Source: Theodoxus fluviatilis
Taxonomy: Eukaryota > Mollusca > Gastropoda > Cycloneritida > Neritidae
Direction of reading: 5' to 3'
NCBI GenBank assembly: GCA_034096865.1
Contig: JAWQFJ010001294.1
Coordinates: 1-40,000 of the forward strand
Length of the DNA: 40,000 bases
This document shows positions 1 through 23,261 of the stretch, in pieces (position 1 is the first letter of the stretch; each line of letters opens with the position of its first letter). Under the pieces are notes generated by a model. That model did no database searches, had not been told where the DNA came from, and saw only the letters and a list, made by a program, of their open reading frames with translations. A program made the translations under genes and the position numbers.

Positions 1-85
1 AAAAATTGTGTTTATTTTACAAGAGTAGTGAATTAGGCAGTAGTGCCTTTCTTATATTCAGCCCTTTAGGTAAAATATTCAACTG

Positions 86-87
<2 letters not shown>

Positions 88-159
<72 letters not shown>
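88..159. repeat. (GA)n microsatellite
   Basis: This is an uninterrupted GA dinucleotide run of about 36 units. It creates a spurious Arg-Glu reading frame on the plus strand, which is not a gene. Confidence 0.95.
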
Positions 160-161
<2 letters not shown>

Positions 162-548
162 CAGTCTAATTATCGTAAGAATTATACATACACTTTCTTA
201 AACATACTAAAATGGGTAGATAGTGTACCAGAGAAGCGAAATTCAAATATGGAACTTGAAGTAACTTCAGTGACATATACATAAAAAAACAATTTTCTAA
301 ACATCCAAATGTTAAAAACAAATAACATATATGTAGACTATATATATATACTCCTTGATGTTCAGGGGCTTTATTGAGTTTCTTTTATCATTACTGCCAC
401 GTATTTTATCGTTGTTACTATTTCATCAGTGTGGACACTGACAGTTCTTGTGGGGGGAGATGTGAAGGGCGACACTCACTCTCCCTTTTCCCCTCCTTCC
501 CTGTCCAGCTAGGGTCTTTGCTGTCCAGGCTAATTAACCTCATTCAGC

Positions 549-591
549 GTGGCTGAGACTAGTGAATATAGTATCTCTGTGTTCAGAATGG
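549..591 (+). repeat. Left arm of a long-range inverted repeat (partner 1306-1352)
   Basis: The arm reads GTGGCTGAGACTAGTG... and ends ...GTTCAGAATGG. Its reverse complement, with a few substitutions and a 4-base length difference, is found at 1306-1352. One arm is inside the putative LTR and the other just beyond the PBS-like site. Confidence 0.7.
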
Positions 592-595
592 GCTA

Positions 596-598
<3 letters not shown>

Positions 599-652
<54 letters not shown>
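599..652. repeat. (TC)n microsatellite
   Basis: This is a TC dinucleotide run of about 26 units within the putative LTR. Confidence 0.95.
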
Positions 653-653
<1 letters not shown>

Positions 654-1305
654 AACCTGTAGCTTCTTTCCTGGCCCCAGCAGGCTGTCACCACCCATTC
701 TAGTAAACTAGAGATTTCGCCTACCGGCTCGGGTTTACAGAATGGTCACCACCTTCCTCCTAGCCTTTGACCCCTCTCCATGTAAAGATAAACCTGAGGT
801 GCTCTGCCTCCCAGATAGATGAATCATAACACAGTCGCCGCCGCAGACTGTCGGTGGTCATCCCTTATCCTTAGGGGTCAGACCCCAGGGTCGCCGGCCC
901 GCTGGCCGTCACCACCTTGCTGTTGCCCTTCGCCCTTCTCCACGTAAATATGTATATGTAATCTTCCTCCACCGCTGTACTGTTGATCTTAATTAGAATA
1001 TATTACTTTGTTATTAGATACCGGCTTGCCAGCTGGGACCACCCTTGAGGGTGTCACGTGTGGTCATCTTTATAAAGCGGGGCTCAATGCATGCTTGGGA
1101 GACGAGATTCTACCACGGTCTGGGGTTTGGTCTAGGCCCTTGCCATCCGGCCTGGGAGCAGCCCGCAGCTCCTGTACCCATGGGTAACAATAAAGTTGTG
1201 GAAAGCAGCGACGATTTTGTCTCATGCCTGGGCCCTACTACATATATCCAAGCCTTAATTGCCTTGGCCACTCCACCACATTTGGCGTCCTCGGCAGGAT
1301 GGCCA

Positions 1306-1352
1306 CCATTCTGAACACAGAGATATACTATATTCACTATATTCTCAGCCAC
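1306..1352 (-). repeat. Right arm of a long-range inverted repeat (partner 549-591)
   Basis: It reads CCATTCTGAACACAGAG... and ends ...TCTCAGCCAC, the near reverse complement of 549-591. The short phrase GGATGGCCACC occurs on both sides of this arm. Confidence 0.7.
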
Positions 1353-1609
1353 TCTGAATGGATGGCCACCCCACCACATATGCATGCACCAAGATTTCTC
1401 AAGCTCCGGTTCTGATATGTTAGGTGTGGACTAGGAATGGGATGGATTTGATAATACCATGAGATTTACCATGCAATGATTCGATCGTCGAGTGAGGATC
1501 GATTTTCAAGACACGCATGCGGCGATGATCGATGCGCTTCTAGAACTGCAATCAAAGATCTCTGCTGTAATTCAGCTATGTGACGTGCATGTTGCTGCGA
1601 CTTGACTTC

Positions 1610-1990
1610 TTCGATACGGCGGTTCTCCTACTCCTATAGCTTGCGCCGGGAATTATAAGTGGAAGTCCGAGAAATCCGGTGGTCGTATTCGAAAAGAACG
1701 TTATATACGCTCCGGTCAATGCACATACACAGCGATACAATCAGTAATCAGCATTGCCATAATAACTTTCACTCTCGGATGATCGATCCCATATGAGGAC
1801 ACAATCGCTGTTATCGGCACTCTTGTGTCTTTTGTCGCGCTTTCACTTGTCTTGTCTGGCTCTCACCTAGAACGCTGCCTGTATCTCACGTGATGACTAT
1901 CTGGAGAACACCTCACTCCGGTCCGGGGCACACATTTATTAAAACCCGTAGAGGACTTGCATCACTCCATTTAGAGGAGGACTAGCACTG
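1610..1990 (-). mobile_element. Possible degenerate LTR fragment
   Basis: The stretch GGCGGTTCTCCTA...GCTTGCGCCGGG followed by GGTGGTCGT resembles the edge of the LTR pair at 27494-27971 and 30476-32224, which share GGTTCTCCT, GCTTGC and GGTGGTCGT in the same order. The match covers only about 80 bases and is diverged. No second LTR or coding remnant lies nearby. The rest of 1430-2147 shows nothing I recognise. Confidence 0.3.
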
Positions 1991-2147
1991 GGGCTCTCTT
2001 TCGCCTATATACCTTCTCGCGCTCTCGCGCTGCGCCCTGCTTATACACATTTTACAGGCTCCATATAACCTTTCCGCAAAGATCTCTCTATTATATATAT
2101 ACGATCTTTGCTTACCGCATCTCGACATCAAATGGCGACTGCCCCCT

Positions 2148-2192
<45 letters not shown>
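2148..2192. repeat. (TA)n microsatellite
   Basis: This TA dinucleotide run directly abuts the left end of the hAT element. Expansion of the run after insertion could have erased the left target-site duplication. Confidence 0.9.
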
Positions 2193-2197
<5 letters not shown>

Positions 2198-2713
2198 CAG
2201 GGGCGGATCTGGGTTTTGAAAGGGGGGGGTGCAAAGTTCTTTTTTTTTGTTTTGTATCTTATCAGCGAAGGCGCGAAGCGCCGAACCGACGGCGCGAAGC
2301 GCCGAGCATGCTAGGGGGGTCCGGGGGCATGCCCCCCCGGAATTTTTGTATAAAAAGGAAGCAAAATGGTGCAATCTGGTGCAATCTGAGCGTGTAAAGT
2401 GCTATTTTCAGGCGATACATTTTGCCACTGATGTGGTGGGGGGTGGAGATAGGACCAACTGTCTCTCTCTTGGGAAGCACATGCTCGAAAATGTACAGTG
2501 CTAAATAAGTTCGATGTTAATAATAAAGAATCACAATTCACAAAAACAACATGAGGAAAAAGTCTTTGCAACAAGATCATACCTCGAATTTAATAATCTT
2601 TATTCCGAATATGTAAGAAGACATCTGTAACCAGTTTGTTGTGGGAGTCAGGCCTGGTCAGTCTAGAGACATTGAATAAACACACACATGGAGGAATTTG
2701 CCTAGTCATAGGC

Positions 2714-3265
2714 CTAATCATGTGACAACATTTTCTGTGGCTGAAGGCGCATGACTGTGTTGTATTTTGTTGCAAATCTGTTGACAGCATCTGGAATGTC
2801 TATTTTCAGGCTCCTGTGAACTCTCATGAGAGTCAACCCATTCAGTCTCGGTTCCCCCATTGTCGACCTGAGGTAGGTCTTCAGTGTCCGCAGCCCACTG
2901 ATCCGCCTCTCGCACTCAGCTGTTGTTATAGGGACCGTGCAGATCAGTGTCAGGAGTTGGTGGACGTTGGGGAAGATCCCCTCGTCACAGGCCTGAAGTG
3001 CCTGTCTTGCTGTTTCAGGTACTGGTCCCGCTGCCCGTGTCCACTTTTGTCGCCAGTGGTCATATTCTGCAGCAACAAGGTCTACATTGGGCAAGTCAAG
3101 TGACCAGAAGCTGGCAAGTCTCTCAATGCCCTCAGGTAGTTGACCACAGACCGTATCAGTTACAGCTTGGTTCTGGCGAGGCTGTGGAAGAACAGCGTCC
3201 GAAGGGCGAAGTTTCCATCGAGGCAAGCTTGAAAACACGCGACCGGAAATGAACAAGGGAGGCAA
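2714..3265 (-). pseudogene. hAT transposase, C-terminal dimerisation region only
   Basis: A 183-codon minus-strand frame matches the C-terminal end of hAT transposases. The hAT dimerisation core runs from LLTLICTVPITTAECERRIS at about residues 104-123 through the following RTLKTYLRSTM and LMRVHRSLKI. The upstream phrase SFWSLDLPNVDLVAAEYDHW is typical of the linker before it. The DDE-like catalytic residues and the BED zinc finger, which would lie to the right, are absent; the DNA there is now low-complexity repeat. The frame ends with a stop about 0.5 kb inside the left inverted repeat. It is a relic and cannot transpose by itself. Family assignment is by motif reading and is firm. Confidence 0.85.
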
Positions 3266-3403
3266 TTTTGACAGTCTTGTAGTCTAATTGCCGAAATCGT
3301 TGCAAACACATACTTTGGTGACATTGTTACATTCCTGTATTAGCATCTCTCAGTCTCTCTCTCTCTCTCTTTCTCTTTTTTTTTTTTTTTTTTTTTGCTG
3401 TAT

Positions 3404-3454
<51 letters not shown>

Positions 3455-3461
<7 letters not shown>

Positions 3462-3998
3462 GGGGGGGGGGGGTGCAATTACATTTAATTTTACTAGTGC
3501 ATTCCTATATTTATCAGCATCTCTCTCTCTGCACCCACCCACCCCTTTTTATTTTGGCTGGGGGGGGGGGGGGGGGGTGCAATTACATCACTATATTTAT
3601 CAACATATTTCTCTTTCCATTTTTTTATTTATGTATTATCATTGTTTATGTATTTTATTTCTTTAATTTATTTAGTTAGTTTTTTGGCTGGGGGTGGAAT
3701 TACATTTACATTACTATATTTATCAGCATCTCTTTCTCTTTTTTGTTCTGCCGAGGGAGGGGGTGGGGTGGGGTGCAATTACATTTACATGACTATATTT
3801 ATCAGCTTCTCTCTTCTTTTTTTTAAGCCGAGGAGGGGGGGGGGGTGCAATTATATTTACATTCCAATATTTATCAACATCTCTTTTCCTGAGTCTCTCT
3901 CTCATTTTTTTGTCTTTTTGCTTGGGGGGGGGGGGGGGGTGGCAATTACATTTACATTACTACATTATCAACATATCTCTTCTTTTTTTTTTCTTTCT

Positions 3999-4031
<33 letters not shown>

Positions 4032-4081
4032 TGTCCCGCTGGGGGGGGGGGTGCAATTGCACCCATTGCACCCCCCCCCCC
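3455..4081. repeat. Poly-G / TGCAATTACATTTACATT / poly-T minisatellite
   Basis: About seven degenerate units each consist of a G run (5-16 bases), then TGCAATTACATTTACATT, then ACTATATTTATCAACATCTCT, then a T-rich run, then GCTG leading into the next G run. The units vary from about 60 to 130 bases. A poly-T run and a (TG)n run at 3370-3459 precede the array. The last unit merges with the right inverted repeat of the hAT element. Confidence 0.85.
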
Positions 4082-4103
4082 CAGATCCGCCCCTGCACAT
4101 CTT

Positions 4104-5470
4104 AATACTAGGCAAGGGCAGGCCTTGTGGAGAGGACTGACGTACGTATGATCTGGAAGATACCACGATATGTTCCAGCACTTTCACAACAATGTCGACC
4201 ATCATCATTCGTATGTGTAGAACATCCATGATCATTGATGTCTTGGTGAGTTTTGTCTCTCCCCAAACGTAAAGCAGTTCGTATATTTAGTTCTCACAAT
4301 TAAGGTACCGATAACCAACTTAATTGTGACAAAGGAATGCTTGTTTTGTTTCAGCACGTGCATGATTAACGAAAGCTTTACAAATTCAAGCTACATCAAA
4401 GATAATAGTCAAATTCACACCAGCACCTCATTCAGTTCAGAACACGTACAGTTTGCGTGTAAGTGTGTCTGTATGCAAGTTAAAGTTACGCACGCATAGT
4501 TTCTGCATCACATTAATTGTGTGCGCACCAGAATGGATTATGTGAAGAATTTGCTAACTGTTAGTGCTCATATTTCAGATAGCATTGCGTCTGTATTTTA
4601 TTAACAAAGTTGAAGCTTTCGATGGCAACTTATAATGGTGGTTAACGCCACGAAAATATATTTAATGAAGAAATGCTAAGCAACGCACGCTCAGACTAAT
4701 TAAGACAGACAAGACATACATTTTAACTGAAGAAGCGCCGATTCGAGTAATTCACCCATGAAGATGGTATGTCCATCTGTTTTATTAATGTAGTGTTCAA
4801 AGTCTAACTTTCCAAATAATTAATATAAGGAAGAGAGTAAAGATCAGTCCACTGCATCTGCTTTTAATTGATATGCCGCTCTTGAGGAAGAAACGTACGT
4901 GTGCTTTTCGTCTTATTTTGTGTGTGTATTCTGTGCAAACAGCCCGTACGCCAATTAGAGCATTTAATGAGAAAGCGTCTGTGGGGCCCTGAAGGGAAAG
5001 ATGGGAAACCAAGGAAACGGGGGCGATCGATCGAGCTCTGCCAAGTGCCGGCTGCATATGGGCTTCGCATCATTCCTCGATCAACTCCGATCTGTTCTTA
5101 CTGTCGTAGGGAAAAGATTTACGGTTTGGATAAAGGAAAAGAAAAGAAAAATCACTGCTCATGCAGTAGCCATCCAATACTCTTGACATTAGAAATACAC
5201 AGGGTGGCATGTAGATCGAGGTAGACTGTAAGGATGAATTGAAATGTTGGGGTAATATATTGCGTGCGCCATACATGGCACGTGCTGCTCTTTCTTCCTC
5301 TTATTTTTGCGAATCACATCGATTTTCAGCAGTGTCCTTTATTTGTGAGTTTGTGTGTAGCATGGGTATTCGCGTACTGTTACTGCATAACAGGGCTGTA
5401 CGTATTCCGGTTCCCCACCCACCCTTGTTGGCATCCGTCAGTCTCGTGAGACCATGGAGTATGCGCCAGG
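4104..5470. other. Unassigned intergenic DNA
   Basis: I see no convincing gene, transposon end or tandem repeat here. Open frames are under 110 codons and lack recognisable motifs. Composition is ordinary compared with the flanking repeats. Confidence 0.6.
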
Positions 5471-5475
5471 TTTGG

Positions 5476-5935
5476 TCAGTCCGGGGTTGAGCGGCAGCGC
5501 GCCCTGTGGCTGTAGAGCCCGATACTTGAGCGGCATGCTCTGTTGCATTTGTCACAAGTGAAGTCCTGGCGTGGTTCTGTTGATGCCGACGCTATCCTCT
5601 GTCGTCCGCGCTCTCTCCTCTTCTCCCACTGCTCCTGTCTTCTCTCCTCGCTGGTCTGGATGCCAGTCTAAGTCTTGACGACGTGTCTCCAGCTGCTGCG
5701 ATCAGTGGCCAACGTTTCCCAGCTTGCTGGGTTGATGCCTCCTGCCTTCATGTCGCGTTTACAGACGTCCTTGTAGCGGAGGAGAGGCCTTCCTGCAGGT
5801 CTGGATCCCGTGGTGAGCTCGCAGTACAGCACATCTTTGGGTATTCGGCCGTCGTCCATCCTGCTGACGTGACCCACCCACCCAGAGTTCGGAAAAGCGT
5901 CTGCTTGGTCAGACAAGAGGAGACAACTCGCTAGC
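5476..5935 (-). pseudogene. LINE reverse transcriptase, C-terminal fragment
   Basis: The minus strand encodes the tail of a non-LTR retrotransposon ORF2. Reading from the right, it has WVGHVSRMDDGRIPKDV, then RPLLRYKDVCKRDMKAGGI, then WETLATDRSSWRHVVKT. After an in-frame TAG at 5668-5670 the same frame continues to a terminal Cys-His motif, CDKCNRACRSSIGLYSHRARC, and stops at 5476. These blocks are typical of the ORF2 tail of a widespread animal LINE group. The endonuclease and the reverse transcriptase core are missing, so this is a 5'-truncated, dead copy. It sits about 230 bases upstream of the ACADS start codon. Confidence 0.8.
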
Positions 5936-6161
5936 CTACTGTCCACATTAATTTTGTTTTGAGTTTCCATGTTTTTCGACTCAATGTATTGAAGGTGACT
6001 CCACATTCGTCTTCAACGTAATTTTCTTTATTCTGAAACAGTCAAAATAAATGTGCATTGCCGGTTGATTTCTCAACACTCAGCGGCACCACTCTGGACT
6101 TCGACCCGTTGAGTAATTCTTCTTTAGTAGGAAACTACATTTGATTCCAAGAGACAGCACC

Positions 6162-18978
<12,817 letters not shown>

Positions 18979-20128
18979 TAGACTGAATGCAAATAATGGT
19001 TTAAGGTTTCGTGCTGCAAGAAAGACTGGGGAAGCCATGTGATATTTCAAGATGATGTACACCCAGAGGGAAAATGCAAGATGAATATTTAATATCTTTA
19101 TCTGGGGAATTATTTTACTTTGAGGTCAATTACAATGGGACATGGACTGATGGAGTGATAATTTTCAAATTCATGATTATCTTTGTTGAAAAATGTCAGA
19201 TACTTTGATACTTGTTAACATGGAATTAATTTTATTCAGTTGTTTAAGGGTACTAGCAGTATTCGAAAGAAGCCATACCTTTGTATCACAAAAAGTTGTG
19301 GTTTTACTGTAGGTTTTGGTTTCTTTATGCAAGAGCAACTGTCATATTCCCAGTGCTTGATGGACTTTTTGACTGTTGACTTGGGAAACTTTGCAGCAGC
19401 TACATGTTATTTTCTTATGTTGAATGACAGCAGCTGTTGTCTATGCCAGTTTGTTTGATTACTATGGCTGTAATTCTATGTTTTCAGTATGATTTAAAAA
19501 GACTTTCTGCCACTTTTTACTTATTTGATGTGAAAATTTCTTGCTTTGAAATAGTATTTGATCCAAGCAGTCTAATGGCAACTATTTTCTGCTCAATGTG
19601 AAAAATAGAACATGTTGAGTTTTGAAATAGATTGGTGGCTCCCCCCCACCCCCCACCCCCACCCCCCACCCACCCACCCACCCACCCACCCACCCACTTC
19701 TTTGAATGAATGAATGATTCTGCATTTGTTGTGATGTTCTTCTATTACACTATCCTAGAACTGGTTGCTGGTAGACTGGAAGACAGATATATTCACCGAG
19801 GAGACAAGATCTCATGCTGAATGAATATGCACAAATGCTTCATCAGAGTGATGAACAGATCTTTGAATCTTGTTGCAGATGGTTTGGTTTATATTACATG
19901 TAGACAAACTTTTTCTTCTTCTTCCTATCTACTTGGTCATGAAGGGTGGATGGGCGTGAGTTTTTGAATTGAGTTGTCCACTCACAGTGCTTTAGCTACC
20001 TCTCAAAAATGAAATGTTTATGAAAGTTTGGACTGCTGATCTCCTAGCCTTAAAATGTGACTAAACGAAAACAGGATTCGAGGAACATAAACGGGATTTT
20101 AAAGAAATGTTTTCAGTTGTTGATTTTT

Positions 20129-20974
20129 GACTCACATGCGAAGCAAAAGTGAGTCTATGTACTGAGCCGTGTCGTCCGTCCGTCCGGGCGTCCGTCCGTC
20201 CGTCCGGGCGGGCGGGCGTCCGTAAAAAACTTAAACGTTGGATTTTTCTCGGAGACTATTAAGTCTATCAACACCAAATGTGGCATGATGGTGTATGATG
20301 ACAAGGCCTCAAAAAACATACATAGTGACTTGACCTTGCTTCAAGGTCAAGGTCACAGGAGCCATAAATGTGGTCTCAAAAACAGTCATTTTTCACATTT
20401 TCCCAATTTTCTCCCACGTTATTGAGAATGGCGACCTTAGCTACAAGTGGTATATAGGTCAAAGCAAGCCCTATCTTTTGATACCAGTTTGGTTGACCTT
20501 GCTTCAAGGTCAAGGTCACAGGAGCTCTTCAAAGTTGGATTGTATACCTATTTTGAAGTGACCTTGACCCTGAACTATGGAAGATAACTGTTTCAAACTT
20601 AATAATTATGTGGGGCACATGTTATACTTTCATCATGAGACACATTTGTTCACATATCATCAAGGTCAAGGTCACTTTGACCCTTATGAAATGTGACCAA
20701 AATGGGGTAGTGAACCACTAAAAGTGACTATATCTCATGGTAGAAAGTGCCAATAAGCACCATTGTGCTTCCTATGTCTTGAATTAAGAGCTTTGTGTTG
20801 CATGACCTTGGATGACCTTGACCTTGGGTCAAGGTCACATGTATTTTGGTAGGAAAAATGTGTAAAGCATTTCTTTGTGTATGATGTCATTGGTAGGTTT
20901 AGTTGTTTGACCTTGACCTTGAAGGTCACCTGAAGGTCAAGGTCATATAAAGGTCAAGGTCAAGCATGTGAGTC
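20129..20974. mobile_element. TCAAGGTCA-rich repeat element with 11-bp inverted ends
   Basis: The ends are GACTCACATGC (20129) and GCATGTGAGTC (20964-20974), a perfect inverted pair. Inside are a CCGT/GGCG-rich tract (20170-20222) and about thirteen exact copies of TCAAGGTCA or its complement TGACCTTGA, several overlapping as TCAAGGTCAAGGTCA. No coding potential is seen. I regard it as a molluscan-type dispersed repeat, by recollection rather than search. Confidence 0.75.
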
Positions 20975-21203
20975 GTATGGGCTTTGCCCTTCTTGATTTT
21001 TTTTCTTGTGCACATGGGAGAAAACTTCCTTGTTTGATGTTTACCAGGAAATTCCTCAACCAATTGTCAATCATGATTTTTTTTTTTAAAGAAAAAATGA
21101 TAAAGTTGAGTTTATGGTGGTGAAATGCTTGGTAGTGTACACAATTTAGGCTGCAGCCCAATGCAGACCTGTGTATGCTTTGATTTGAATGTTGATGGAT
21201 GTG

Positions 21204-21209
21204 AATAAA
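21204..21209 (+). terminator. ACADS: Polyadenylation signal AATAAA
   Basis: This canonical hexamer on the ACADS strand is followed about 20 bases later by a GT-rich stretch (GCTTGTGGCTTGTTTCTCC), as expected of a cleavage/polyadenylation site. It is the first canonical signal after the stop codon. Confidence 0.65.
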
Positions 21210-21426
21210 CAGAATTTTGCAACTGCTTGTGGCTTGTTTCTCCTCAACAAGTGGAGTAAGGTTGATGAACTGTTTTCCTCACTTGTGTGTCTTGGCAAAC
21301 CTGATGCTGAGTAAACTGTCTGAGTTTCATATTGTGTTATTAATTTTGGAAATTATTTTTGATTTGTAGAGATAAGCTACTGCATATTGATCAACTTTGG
21401 CTCCTACTTAGCTCTGTGCATGTCTG

Positions 21427-21590
21427 TCTGTCCTGTCCCGTCCCGTCTTGTCCCTGCATCCGTCCGTCTGTCTGTCTGTCTGTCTGTCTGTCTCCCGCCC
21501 GCCCGCCTGCACTCCCGCCCCCTCTCCCTCCCTCCCCCTCCCTCCTTACCCCCCCCCCCCCCCCCCAACCCCAACCCCACTCCTAGGGAT
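21427..21590. repeat. CTGT / CCGTCC / poly-C low-complexity tract
   Basis: TGTC and CCGT repeats run into CCCTCC and a run of about 16 C. It separates the ACADS 3' end from the next candidate exon. Confidence 0.9.
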
Positions 21591-21620
21591 AGCTGAGAGG
21601 ATGCATTCTCCCACTCACAG

Positions 21621-22040
21621 TGGACAGTTTTTGTCAAAATGCACTGAACGCAATGCCCGTAACTGGACTACCAACTGCTATGGAAGTCACACTGTCAACT
21701 CTCCAAACACTGAGGCTTCTGATGTGGAAAGTTGTTGGAGAAGGTCCAACAATGGTCGTGGTGCTACGTTTCAAGCCGGAAGTCAGTCTGCCATTTGCAA
21801 ACACCAGCTCGGAGTACTGGCGTTGCAAGTCTCGCAGGCAACGCAGACGCGACCATCAGCGCCGAGTAGACTACATGTACCAACAAAGTCTGAGCATATT
21901 CTACCTCTACAGGGGCTCGCAGATCAAATGTGCCGAGAATGATGATTTTCGAATCCATGCAGAAATGAGTGAGATGCAAAATGAGAAAAGACTTACCATG
22001 TCAGAAAAAGCCCCTCGCGAAGCACAACCTGCACGTGCAG
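21621..22040 (+). CDS. Candidate exon of an unrecognised protein
   Basis: A 420-base open segment is bounded by an acceptor, TTCTCCCACTCACAG, and a strong donor, CAG|GTGAGA. It is phase 1 at both ends and so encodes about 140 residues. The first half has a hydrophobic-patterned stretch, TLSTLQTLRLLMWKVVGEG, then MVVVLRFKPEV. A very basic segment, KSRRQRRRDHQRR, follows (a possible nuclear signal), then a polar C-terminal part. Codon-like composition differs from the flanking repeats. I do not recognise the family. I have only a vague recollection of similar basic KSxxxRRRD segments in uncharacterised lophotrochozoan proteins. No upstream first exon was found; an internal ATG at 21653 could serve as start. 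Confidence 0.4.
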
Positions 22041-22125
22041 GTGAGAACTCGAAGTTCTCTAACCCCCACCTCCCAGCCCCCACCCCCAACACCACCACCA
22101 CCAAAAGTTTCACCTGTGCATGTAG

Positions 22126-22517
22126 CTGCCATGTCAGAGAGCAAGGATTGTGCTACCACAGCTGTTCTTTGCTCTGAAACTGCCGACGTGGAGACTGGGT
22201 ATGAGGACGATGCAAGCGAGGAAGGCTACAACAGGGCTTTGAGAAGCTTAAAAAAAGACTTGGAGGAAGATCGGCGCCGCGATCTGTTTTCCTTTGGCAG
22301 TGCTCTGGATAGCTGTGTTTCCATCTTCTCTGCTAAGTCGTTGTCAGCAGCATCTACTACCAAAGAGCAGAGACCATGCGTTTCGCCGTTTTGTGACGTG
22401 ACTGATGCAATTCATGTCAGAGGAAGTGTAGCGGATGGAAGAAGAACTGAGTCTCGCAGGCGGACAAACAGAAGGTCAGCAAAGACCTTCAATAAGATTT
22501 CCCAGATCAATTTGAAG
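22126..22517 (+). CDS. Candidate following exon of the unrecognised protein
   Basis: This open segment has two possible acceptors 12 bases apart, ATGTAG (exon from 22126) and TGTCAG (exon from 22138). Both accept phase 1 from the previous exon across an 85- or 97-base intron and keep the same frame. It encodes an acidic-to-charged region with VETGYEDDASEEGYNRALRS, then LKKDLEEDRRRDLFSFGSAL, a Ser-rich stretch and a basic RRTESRRRTNRR. It ends at donor AAG|GTAAAC in phase 0. If that donor is unused, the frame stops at 22571. There is no known domain. The pair could belong to a lineage-restricted gene or to a mobile element. Confidence 0.4.
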
Positions 22518-22713
22518 GTAAACTTCGCAGACTGCTTTTGTGCGATGTTCGAGACTGCTCCAGACTGCTGACGTGATGGCTGATGCATCATAGATAGCTT
22601 TTTTTTCATTCCAAACTGCACATTCGTTCGCAAGACTATACTTTTGCACCTGTTCTGTACCGTTTGTTGTTTAATTAATGTATCACAACCAGCTGCTGGC
22701 CTATTCGATTAAA

Positions 22714-22858
<145 letters not shown>

Positions 22859-23261
22859 AGGCCCTCATTATCTGAAAGAGCAAGGACATACACATGGTGC
22901 TTCAGTCCACCCTACAATTCCTTGGCCACCTCTCCTGGGCTGGGTGATGTTGACACCATGCCTGAGGTACTTACCACACAGTGCGTGCTGGGCTAGAGAT
23001 TGCTAAATGCCCTGATCAGGGCCAGCAACTCCTGTTTGCTTTTTACAAGAGTTAAGTGCGCGACACTCTACAGATAGTATTACAACAAAGTGGTTGTTCA
23101 TGCTTTGACATAATCGTTTGACCGTCATAAACGTGGATTGCAAGTGTCGGTCGTGGGGGAAATTACTTTCTTGGGATAAGTTAGGTGTTCCAATCTAAAC
23201 TAAAAGGGAGAAGCCAAGCAGACACACATGCAGTGAAGACTGCAAACGAGGTGTCTCTCCT

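Larger units (their letters stand above)
461..1280 (+). mobile_element. LTR of a Gypsy-like retroelement (PPT on left, PBS-like on right)
   Basis: The segment begins TGTGAAGG and ends CCACCACA, as LTRs do (TG...CA). Immediately left is a polypurine tract, GGGGGGAGA. Immediately right is TTTGGCGTCCTCGGCAGGA, which has the TGG start expected of a tRNA primer-binding site. A polypurine tract normally precedes only a 3' LTR and a binding site normally follows only a 5' LTR, so this copy may be the middle LTR of a tandem pair. No second LTR copy was found in the window. A (TC)n run at 599-652 lies inside it. The boundaries are inferred from these signals alone. Confidence 0.45.
2198..4095 (-). mobile_element. 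hAT-family DNA transposon, decayed
   Basis: The element is bounded by perfect 15-bp terminal inverted repeats, CAGGGGCGGATCTGG on the left and CCAGATCCGCCCCTG at 4081-4095. The CAG...CTG ends are typical of hAT elements. It contains the C-terminal part of a hAT transposase on the minus strand. Near the left end is a GC-rich hairpin around GGGGGCATGCCCCC at about 2321-2340. The right third is a minisatellite of poly-G and poly-T units. The 8-bp flanks, ATACATAT and CACATCTT, do not match, so the target duplication is lost or obscured by the adjacent TA run. At 1.9 kb it is too short to encode a full transposase. Confidence 0.85.
18979..21225 (+). other. ACADS: ACADS 3' untranslated region (predicted)
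   Basis: It runs from the TGA to just past the only good polyadenylation signal found. It includes a C-rich (CCCACC)n tract at 19639-19696 and a repeat element at 20129-20974. The length is inferred from the signal only; an earlier cleavage site without a canonical hexamer is possible. Confidence 0.55.

Noticed and set aside
2190..4103. 8-bp target-site duplication for the hAT element
   Set aside because: ATACATAT and CACATCTT share only a shifted ACAT core, so I do not claim a duplication.
4901..5224. 107-codon plus-strand frame as a gene
   Set aside because: It has no recognisable motif, splice support or repeat in another frame, and its length is within chance expectation.
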